From the NCBI GenBank assembly GCA_009602735.1, contig WELA01008278.1, forward strand, positions 7,013 through 45,816: 38,804 bases of DNA, in the 5' to 3' direction. Position numbers and translations under genes: made by a program. Shown here piece by piece: positions 1 through 9,976 of the stretch (its first letter is position 1; every line of letters starts with the position of its first letter). The notes beneath the pieces are model-generated. The model saw only the letters and a program-made list of their open reading frames with translations, was not told the DNA's origin and ran no database searches. The DNA is from Mesotaenium endlicherianum. Lineage: Eukaryota; Streptophyta; Zygnematophyceae; Zygnematales; Mesotaeniaceae.

Positions 1-738
1 CTTGGACCAGCCCCAAGTCTCTCTACTAGAAGCCCGAAGACTTCAGGGAGGCAGCTTGCCACCATCAAGAAGCAGCAGAAGACCCCTTGGAGGCAGCCTG
101 CAAGAACAAGAAAGAGGAAAAATTGACATTAGACACTCTTCTCTTCTCACAGTTTCTGGAAAGAAAACTAAAACTGATCTGGTGATGGGTCTCTTCATAA
201 TAAATTCTGAAAATTTACCTGGCAGTAGTCCATAAGTAGCCGGTCATTTAGAGTCCAAGTTTGCTCAATTTGGAGCACTGGTGAGAGAGATATGATGCTC
301 TAAATAGAAGGAGGTCAAGCTGCTGGCATTGGTAGGGCAGAATATGCCTTCTGACATTGTGCCCTCCCCTGAACTTGGAATGCTCTGAAACTCAAGACTC
401 TGGTAGAACATCTTACAGCGCCCATTTTGAGACTTAGTTTGCAAAATTTGGAGAAGTATAGAAGGACCTATGATTTTCAGAAGTTTCTGCACAGATTTGG
501 AGGAATGCCTACTCTCTCAGCTCTCAACGACACTCCAGAAATTAGAATGCTCTCAAATCTGGTGACCCGGTAGAGTTCTCCGTCGCAGTCCGTCTGGCAC
601 TCGAATTTGCAGATTTGAAGCAGTTCTGTGGATGCTATGAGTTTTTGAATTTGTGGCAGATTCTGGGCCAACTTGTACAATTTTCTTTATCATTAAGGAG
701 TAGGCTAGCCAATAAGGTCACACCACGTACGACCTTGC

Positions 739-867
739 CTAGTCTACCTTACATATGTAGCTCCTGACTTGGCGCCTTGGACTAATCCTCTTCACATGTG
801 TGGCATCTGACTTGAAGCTGTTGACTAGTCTGCTCCACATGTGTAAGACCTGACTTGACGCGCCGAG
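739..867 (+). repeat. Three tandem 43-bp units
   Basis: Three imperfect head-to-tail copies of exactly 43 bp: 739-781, 782-824 and 825-867. Each starts CTAGTC or CTAATC, has ACATRTGT near position 13 and CTGACTTG near position 27. They end a few bases before the polypurine tract of the flanking retroelement, so they belong to its 3' untranslated region. Function unknown. Confidence 0.85.
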
Positions 868-872
868 ACGTC

Positions 873-894
873 GCTTTTTTTGGCGGGGGGGTGA
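873..894 (+). other. Polypurine tract of the first LTR element
   Basis: A T-run is followed by GGCGGGGGGGTGA directly before the LTR start at 895. A purine tract at this place primes plus-strand synthesis in LTR retrotransposons. The identification is by position and composition only. Confidence 0.55.
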
Positions 895-1147
895 TGTAGT
901 GATTTGAGTTATTATATATTAGTTTGCATATATTTCAATGTTTTCAAATATATTTGGAGTAGTATTGTGTGGATTCAAGTGTGAATAGGTACTCTAGTGA
1001 CTTGGTTCATGTCCTTTGAACCTTCTAAGGCATTTTCGAAGTTAGAGGAAAGACCTAGAAGAACTCCACGTGGCAAAAGTCAAATGTGCCATTTTTAGGT
1101 CAAAAGGACATGTGTACATTATTATAGAAAGAGGTGGCAAATTTTGG

Positions 1148-1170
1148 GATGTGTTGGGTGCCAACACATC
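1148..1170. repeat. Perfect hairpin palindrome in LTR
   Basis: GATGTGTTGG and CCAACACATC are exact reverse complements separated by GTG. It lies about 40 bp upstream of the LTR's TATA-like box, so it could be a dimeric factor site or an RNA hairpin. Role is inferred only. Confidence 0.6.
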
Positions 1171-1206
1171 AACATACACCTTCCTAGAATCTACTTATTT
1201 AGCAAG

Positions 1207-1214
1207 TATATAAA
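1207..1214 (+). promoter_or_regulatory. TATA-like box of LTR
   Basis: TATATAAA within the U3-like part of the 895-1397 LTR. The position is typical of the retrotransposon promoter. No transcript data support it. Confidence 0.4.
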
Positions 1215-1397
1215 CAAGAGCTAGAACATAGAAAGACATTCCAGAATCACTTTTGTACTTGCCAAAATCCAGAAATATATTAACTTTCAAGAAGCCATCT
1301 CTCTTTCAAGAAGCTACCACTTGTGTTCAAAGATCCTTGTCTTGAATAGATAAAGTATTATATTTCACTAAGTACTTCATCCATCTGTTTCACTACA

Positions 1398-2606
1398 CTT
1401 TGTACATTGTATCGTATCATGGCAGATCCCATCCCATAATTCGTAAACTATTTGTCCCCTTGTTGGAGCCCGTTGTTGGAGCCCGTATGGAAAAGGTTGT
1501 CGAGGATGTTAACTCAAAAAGCTCGCAGAAAATTAAATTGATTATAAGTGGTTGACATCCAAAAATATCACGCACTACGTAGGAATATATTATACATGGG
1601 ATTTTGCCTCGAAAACGAAGATTTTGTCCACTTTGAAACCCTAAGCTTTTAAGTCGACATAAGATTGCTTCTTGTGATGAATTAATCAATCAATTTGAGT
1701 TGTTCTGCTACTGGCATCGTCTTCAGGGTGTTATACGACATTATGACATACCTTGGTGCATAGACACTCGTGAGTCATCAACATAATCATGTAATACAAT
1801 AAGCTACTTCAATGCTTAATAAGAGCATCTGAGAGCCACTTGACCCTAGATTAACGTATGCAACAGTCTTAAAATATTATTGACTTTTATTTGTCGTATG
1901 CTTTATAGTGAGCCATCATATACTAATTAGGCTGCTACGCACATGCGGTATGTCGGCTGTAGTTCAAGTTTTAGTGAATACCACGTACAAAGCTTTCTCC
2001 CGCGTCCTTCAGGCATTTTTCCACACGCTTTTAGTCGACTTTCTTGTGATCCTAAGTTGCGACTGCCCACGACAGCCCCCCCTCTAAGGAGCTGGCGCCA
2101 ATTGTGCTTCGTTATCTGCGTCAAAGTTACTGCCTGCTACCGCCCAACGTAGTACTTGGTTGAAGTCCTGTCACCATTCTCCGCAATTTTCCTCGATAAG
2201 ACACGAATTAGCTAGAACCAACCTCGGCCAGACGTACTGGCCGAAAACGCAATGATAAAAGCGCACAGAAGCGCACTTCCTGTATGTTAACATGATTGAG
2301 ACGCATTTCGTTATCGATACCTTTCATTCCAGTGCATGTTCCGCTTTATCACCCGCAGAGCGTCCGTTGGCACTGAAATGCATGTCCTTTGATCTACCAT
2401 TTCTATTGTTCTTGCTGCACCCTCTTGAGAGTAGACTTTGAGATAAGTGATATAGATATTATTTTCACGTTCTGAAGCGGTATTCAGATATCATGGTTGT
2501 TGCAGAACGTACGTAAGCACATTGATGTGGTCAAAACGACTTAACTTCATAACTGTAGGTCCAGTTCGTACTATTCCAAAGGGGCGTACTAAGGAAAAGT
2601 CATAAA
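1398..2606. other. Intergenic DNA upstream of the channel gene
   Basis: AT-rich sequence between the LTR and the first coding exon at 2607. It has a local duplication of GTTGGAGCCCGT near 1464-1490. Short open frames here have no recognisable motif or splice-phase logic. The promoter and 5' UTR of the channel gene must be here, but I see no clear core element. Confidence 0.5.
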
Positions 2607-5600
2607 ATGACCAAGAGGCCCGCAGAGGATAATTCGCCGACGTCGCGCATTGGCAGGAAGTTTGAGCCACTAGCAAGTAAATCGCTCCCACTATTAGAGC
2701 CGCTTCTACCTGTCACTGGGTCGACTAGCGCTCGTAGTTATGTCGGTAGCAGCAGGCCGTCTTCTCCAAGATCAAATGGATGGCATCAAGATGAAGATCA
2801 TTTGCTAGGAAAAGAGAAGCTTCCACTTGTCAATGAAAGGTATACCATACACAATGGTTAATAGTAAACCACTGTTATATAGTATGTATTTGAAAAAGCT
2901 TTGTCCGTATCATGATCATTATAGGAGCAGGAATTCTCTAACATGTTTTAAACGTGTGTGAAGAGCAGGTCCTTCATAACCTGACTGATGCCCTTTTTGA
3001 CAGCCCTTTTAGCCAGTACTTTTTCAACTTTAGCTGAATCTACTTTCTCAACCATGTATCCAAAGGCCTGGCAAAACAGAATACTGCTATGTATAGAAAT
3101 TGACTTAAGATTGTTCTCCATATTCGGCAGGGGGGACCTGAACATAGAGCGAAAGGGTTTTCCAAAGCTCAACCTCTACTATCAAGACCTCTTCCACACT
3201 CTCGTCAATGTGAGCTTGTCTCTTCCAATCAATATATATGAGTAGCATGCAGAGGAAAGTGATCATTTGTCCTGCTGGAATAAACGGGGCAAGTTTCAGT
3301 GTGAATGCAGCGTAATCCTGTCCTTGTGTTGTTCGGACCCTCACTACGTTGCATCCTTTTCACAGGCAAGGCAGTCTTCAGTATTGGGTTCCAGAAGCTG
3401 CAGCGCAGTTATGCGTTTGTGGATGTTACTGTGTGACAAGCTGCTAACTTTTATGGAGGGGCTTCTGCTGCAATGCATTTCCAACCAACTAACGTATGTC
3501 GTGGTGTCGTATGATAGCCCTCAAAGAAACTGGAGAACCTCTTTGCTTGGGAGTACATGCTGAATTTGGCGTCGGTAGGAGTGCATTCCTTGTTCTCATA
3601 TCGTCTAGGATAGCCCGCAGTTCCTCGGGAACCTTCTTGGTAGATGTGGTTTGTATGTTGAAAAAAATTGTGCTTATTGATTCATTTTATCTTCTGTGAC
3701 TTTGTTTGCAGCTGCCTAGCTGGCGGTTTGCGATTGTGCTAGTGCTTACATACTTCCTTCTCTTTGTCTCCTTCGCCATTCCTTACTACTATGAGGTGAG
3801 TGTCGGCTGCAGGCCATGATGCTCCCGGTGAACCTCGTTGACCTTTGGAAGACATGAGAACAATGACCTCTTGCTGGCTTCACGTCTGAAAAGAATAACA
3901 GTCTGGTTTCACATCCTTGCAATATACCTTCACTCTGCACAAATAACATATGAATCATCCTGTGGTTTATCCTGAAACTCTTGTAGGGGGGCCTTCAAAG
4001 CAAAGAGCCTAACGCGGGTGGCTGAAAAATCTGTGTGGTCTTGTGATAATCACTGATCATCTTATAGTCTTTATCCTATATAGATCATGCAAAACTCCTT
4101 GGTGTTCAGACACTCTCTGAGCTCCAGCATCGGGAAGCTAGTGTTGACAGCAAAGCGAACTGGAGTACCTCAATGTACTGGAAGCCTGATCCAAAGGCAG
4201 ATGCTAAGATTAGAAGACATCGAGGTGCATGCTCAGAGTTACTTTCTGCAGGTTTGGAAGATTTGCTCATGCATTGACGGGTGTTAGCCTCTGCAGGCAG
4301 ACCACAGCGGATGCATCCCGGGAGTTCGCACTTTCCTGCAGGCAATCTGGTTCAGGTGACTTCCCGCTTGCCTTCATCGTCGGGACCAGCTGCAGCTACA
4401 GGTCTTGGGACTGGGATCGCTTGCTCTTCTGATCTATGTCGACCTGAATTTTTGTCTTGTCCTGAACAGGTGTTATGTTTAATATGTTCTTCCAAACATG
4501 TGCCTCGACTCAGACCGGAGAGCATGCAGGCAGTCTGTCCCAGGTCTACTTCTCGTATCTGACAAGAAGACTTGCGTTGCGCATTGTGTTTGCAGCGTTC
4601 AAACCTCCATGACTATAGGTGGCTGGCTGCTCCTCCTTCGCTGCACCACAAGAAACTCTTTGCCCTCGCCTTCCTTCTTACCCCCCCCCTCCCTTTTTTG
4701 GGGAACAAAATATGGCAAGAACGCCATGAAGAAGATGCATGAGGTGGACAATAATGCGCATCAGTTTAGGTTGCATGGTGCACAAATGAGTCCAGCTGAT
4801 GAGGAAAGTGTAGCAGCAGCAGCAGCAGCAGCAGGTGGTGGTGGGGGTGGTGGTAGTGATGGTGGTGGTGGTGGTGGAAGCAAAACACTTCTGCTCTGCT
4901 CCATGCTGTCCATCTACACCCTGTTGACTCTCCAGGTCAGCAAGGAAGCCATCTGATGGGTCAGGTGTCTGCTGTCCGAGTGACTGTTAACCAGAGGACT
5001 CTTGTAGACCGCTGACCTGGCGGCGCTTGCATGCCCTAGTGACGTCCTCGCTGTAACATCCCACATAAAAATTATATGCAGCCGATTCCGATGCACGTCT
5101 GGACAGCTCCCTCGTGGGCGGAAATATCACTGGCTCTGGCGATTCTCCTGGGCAGGCTATGGGGGCGATTTGACGCCCAACCCCACCTGCGTCCCCACCA
5201 ATGTGTGCATAATGCTGCAGTCCATCTGCAGCTTGCTTGTGGCCTACTCCCTGCTGGGCGTCGTGTACGCCAGGTACAGTTGGCATCCAGCCAGCCCCCC
5301 GCCAGTCCCAACCCCCTCAACGTCTGACACCTGTACCACGCCTGTACCACCTGTCACCCAAAGAAGCATGTGCTGGAAGAAGCTGTGCGCCTCAGATGGT
5401 GCTCTTTCCGCCAATGTATCTGGTCATGAATGAGGCTTCAATTTAGGCGCTGCCAACTTATTATGTCGTTTGTACTCCTCCAGAACCTCAGGAGTGGCCA
5501 GGAATCCTGGCCAGTGTTCCCAATGGGGCCTCCCTCCGCAGGGCACCGGAGCACGCTGGAGCAGGCAGAATAGGGAATGCTTGTCAATTTTGCCACTAGC

Positions 5601-8600
5601 TTGGGGCTGGGGTGTGGGAAAGGGACAGGATGGTGGGGGGGCCTTCCATTTGATTCCGATTCTCAGAAACAGAAGAAGGTAGTGAGATGGCCGTCCTCCT
5701 CTGTTGTGCGTGAGGAACAGCATCCTGAACACCCACCAGTCCGCCAGGGCATTGCTTGACAGTAACAACTTGCGGGGCCTTGTGCGCGAAGCCCAGGTTC
5801 TCGCAGCCGACGAGGCGCGCGGGCACCATCAAGTTCAGCCGCTACATGGTGCTCCACGAGGTAAGCCCCCCGGCATGGCTGTTCCTCCTCCTCTCTTTCT
5901 CTTTTGTATGCACCCGGCGTACATCAGCACATTGATTGAAGAAAACGATGATGAGGCTGCCTCTCTCTCCCTCTCTCTCTGGCTCCCTCAGGTTTGGCAC
6001 CGTGTGCAAACGGATGCACCTCTTGTGCAGGGAGGGGCATCGTTGTTTTTGCAAGACGCAACGTGCTTGCTGCAGGATTGCTTGAGGTGCTTACGTATTG
6101 GTGTATACTGAGCCACTGCTGCGAGGGCAAGGGGCTCGGAGGCAACCCCTGGTTGAAGCGATATACGTTATCTATGAGCATGCATGTGCCCGGCGCGGTC
6201 TTTCCCTGAAGTGCGTGAGTACTTTGACGAAGCAGCAAGGTGCATGTCTCCTGGCGCTGTGATGAAATGACCATGAACGCGACCCTCGGACTTTCTGTTT
6301 AACAGGGATCACTTTTTCGTTTGTAGCGATGTTGCTTTGGAGAGGAGTACCTTAGCTTCCTCTTCGATAGAGCGCACCACACCCCGTCCCTCGCGTTCGG
6401 CAGCCATGCACCACGCACTTGCTGTCGAGCTGAATCGGAGGGTGGCATGCTCACGTCACGCACAGCAGCAGGTTTTTTATGACAAAGAATGATTCTCAAG
6501 CCTGACATAAGGAGGAGTGGCTGGCTGGTGAGGCGTGCTTGTCAAGCGTTGGCTCCCTTCTGAGAGCTGCCAGGTTTGTACGCGTAGTTTGATCAGAAGC
6601 GTGTGTGCGCGTGTGTGGGGAGCAGGAGGACGGAGTTCCGAGGCTAGCGTTCCGAGTGGCCAACATCCGCAAGCATCAGGTCATAGAGGTGCGTGGCTGG
6701 GATGTGACGACTTCCTCAATGGAAGGCGTGTGTAGATGAGAGTGGCTACTCATTATTGCCGCGTACAAGCAGAAATACAGTGTTTGTGTTTGAACATCTT
6801 TCTCCATTGCACATTGTTGTAACCAGATGTTTGTATGTGGTTCTCTCCCTGTGTGGTGTCTTGGATGTCAAGTAGGGTCTCCAACATTGTGCAGGATGGG
6901 TGTGCATGTGCATGGAAAGCACGTGTGTGTGTGTGTGTGTGTCTTGCAGTGGCTTGGCGTGGTGCTTCAGTCTGCATGCGGACCTGTTGCCCACCACATC
7001 ACACGCAAGTCTGCACCTTCTTGCCACTGATGCTTAAACTGGGTAGTGAGAGTGCACGAGTCACCGCGTGGTGGTGTCCTTTGTGCACCAGCCATGGCTG
7101 TAACTTGGGTTCTGCTCCTTCTCCCTAGCACACACGGCAAGTGCCCTGCTGGAGCTGCGCAGATCAGGTAATACGTGCTGATCACTCACTGGGTGATGAC
7201 ATCGGGGCAGCAGCTCCTCCTCTGACGCTGCTTGCGTGCGGGTGGCGGCATGTGCAGGCCACTGTGCGCATGCTGGTGGCGCTTAACAACATCCTCTCGC
7301 ACGAGGAGGAGTCCATCTTCCGCTTCACCTCGCTGCCTGTGAGTCCCTGCCTCGCAACAACCACGCAGCTCCGCCAAGTTGCAAGTATGTGTTTCAAATG
7401 AAGCAGACCCTCTATACGACGTCAGAATGTCTGGGCAACCTGCGGGCCATAGTTCAGAGGAACAGTATGGGGGCCCATTTAGGGGGCAGCGAGTAGTGCG
7501 CAGCGAGTAGTGCGCAGAATGGGACCCGTGTGCACATTCTTTCATAGGTGCTACTCCCCCCTCTCTGTCCATCTCCCTCCCTCTCCTTCTCTCTGTGTTA
7601 ATGCGTGGCTGTCGGCTTAGGGGGGGAAAGCGTGGGTATGGTCAAGATTTGGAGAAGGGCTTCCTTGCCTCTGCAAGCTGTCACGCTTTTGGCATCCTCT
7701 TTTTGGTTTTTTTTGCTGCGCTTTTGTGGAGTGTGTGTGCTTCATGTGTGTGTGCTTCCGAAAAATGATGTCAGCAAGTAACCCAACTGGGCACGTACAT
7801 CGCCGATATAGAGTCTCTCCCAGGAACTGCTTGCCTGTGTTTTAGGTTCTCTCCTTCTGTAAGCGCGCGCTAGACTCTCACAAACAGCTACATTCAGATG
7901 GGTTGGCCCGTGGATCGCGCTGCACTCTGCGATCTGCCATTTCTGCGATTCCCCTTCTCTCATTGCTTAACATTGTCTTGACCTTGTGGTGTCTTAGCCT
8001 TGGGGGCCAACCAGTATACAGACAGGTGTCTTCTTGCATGCGCCTTGGAAGCGCGGCGCGTGCTGAGCGTCTGGGAAGTGCTTGCTGGCGTGCACGATGG
8101 ATGTTGTGACAGGTGGCGGGCGGCAGCCAGATATTCCTGGGCCTGCCTTGCACCGTGGCGCATCCCGTGACTGCCAACAGCCCCCTGCACGGCCTCTCCT
8201 TTGCGGTGAGGCCCTCCCCCCGCCCTCATCTCCCCATCCCATGAGCTAGATTAGTACTGCACATATGCACCCAGACCATACTGCCCATCAGGCATTGCTT
8301 AGTTCTTTATCCTATTGGCAGCTATAGTGCAGCCAGAGGGTATATCGGTGAGGTCAGCAGGCAAGGGCTGCCATTGGAGGATGTGCTGCTTTTGGTCGCT
8401 CGGCCCACCCTAGGGGTGGGACTAGGTCCTTGTTTTCGGAGTTGCTGCGGAGCATAGGGACACGGTGCGCTCGTCACATGTGCATGCGTCCCTGCTGTCC
8501 ACATGGCGTGTGCACCAGATGGGCCTGCTGCCTTTAGGGCGTGCTGCCTCTCCCATACTTAACGTTCTGAGACCCTGGGCTCGGATTTGAATTCCAATGC

Positions 8601-9945
8601 CCGGCGGGAGCAGGATCATGTGTCGAATGTGATTGCAGCTTGATTGCAAATTCTGAGCCAAACGCTTCGGCATATTCCATCCCCAACTGGGCCTCAAGCC
8701 CTCACCTGGAGCGCTAGCCCTAGCCCTATCTCTAGTTTTATCCCGGACCCTAAGTTGAGGCAAGAACCCTAGCCGGCAATCCCAACCTCAAGCCGTTGTC
8801 CGATACCCTAACTCCTTGTTAGGAAGCTCGTCCCTGAGACTGGATATTTCTTCGTCTGGAGGAGCCGCCTTGCAAATTGACCCCAACAAGTCGCCAAGGG
8901 CGGCGGGATTTGCCATCGGCAGACACCAACCCCCCTGGCGACGCACCCGCCAAGGCTGTGCTGCGCACGTGCAGTTTGCTAGCCTCAGAAGTCCTGCTCA
9001 CTTCTCTATGAGCTGTCCCCTCCTCGCGAGCTCCGTGGATGTGGCAGATGATGGAGCGGTGCGACATGGAGATCCTGGTGCTGCTGGAGGGCGTGGATGC
9101 CTCCACCTCAGCAAAGCTCCAAGGTCTGTACCCTGTGTGGGATGGGCTTGGGGGGTGGGGGGATGCAAGCTCGCCCCTACATCTATCCTCCCTTGTATAC
9201 TCGGGAGCCGTTGACGGGCCCTCCTCTTGGCCGGAGACCTCCTGTGCCGCTACATCCCTACGCTTGCTCTTTCATGCCTGTTCTCTGTGGTGTTTGTCTC
9301 TCTTGTTCTCTGAGTGTCCTTGTCCCTCTGACTGGCACTTGCGCAGTATTGCACCGCCGAGGCCTTGTGAATATGCTCCTTCCTGGCAATGCTGGCCACA
9401 CTATAGCGCCAGGAGCTCTTGACCCTGTCCCCCTCGACATACTGTGGTGCCGGAATGGAGTTACTAGAAGCAAACGGTCTGTCTTTGCCCTAGCTCCCTT
9501 TGTGGTGCCGTGGCTAGCTGGCTGGCTGGCCGACGGGCTAGCAACCTGTGAATGGTAGGGGGTGCCTCAGGCTGTGTCTAGCAGCTGAGCAGACAGTCTT
9601 GCCTGGATGTACTGACACAGTCGAACGAGACCCGTGGTCTTGTCTTTGTTTTCAATTGGGAATGGCAGCGAGGCACTCGTACCGGCCGAGCGACATCCGC
9701 CACAACCACCGCTTCCAGTGAGTCACCCGCGCCCCAAGGCCGCAGCGCTGACAAGCATGTTTCCCTCGAGTACTTTCTGCCTGCATTGCTGTCCACCTGT
9801 GTGTGCTCTCTTCTTGCGGCTTCTGCTACGTCGTGCTCGCTTTCATCAATCGCAGTACCTCGCCAAACACAAGCAAGATGACTGCTATTGGGTTAATACA
9901 TGTTCTATATATTCATACACACATGTACATATGTGCATAGATATG

Positions 9946-9976
<31 letters not shown>

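Larger units (their letters stand above)
1..894 (+). mobile_element. 3' internal part of a truncated LTR retrotransposon
   Basis: This stretch precedes a polypurine run and an LTR (895-1397), so it is the right-hand internal portion of an LTR element whose left part lies outside the window. I recognise no protein domain; the open stretch at 2-235 has no motif I can name. From about 240 to 660 there are degenerate repeats roughly 170 bp apart: similar phrases (AGTTTGC..AATTTGGAG and relatives) recur near 252, 430 and 597. Three clean 43-bp units follow at 739-867. The plus orientation comes from the polypurine tract lying left of the LTR. Confidence 0.55.
895..1397 (+). repeat. 3' LTR (about 503 bp)
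   Basis: The stretch begins TGTAGTG and ends CACTACA, a perfect 7-bp terminal inverted repeat with the usual TG...CA ends. It follows a polypurine tract. It contains a TATA-like box (TATATAAA, 1207-1214) about 310 bp in, as expected for an LTR promoter, and a 10-bp stem/3-nt loop palindrome at 1148-1170. The matching 5' LTR is not in the window, so target duplication and LTR divergence cannot be tested. Confidence 0.7.

Noticed and set aside
739-867. CRISPR-like array
   Set aside because: The three units are contiguous tandem copies without spacers, in a eukaryotic retroelement.
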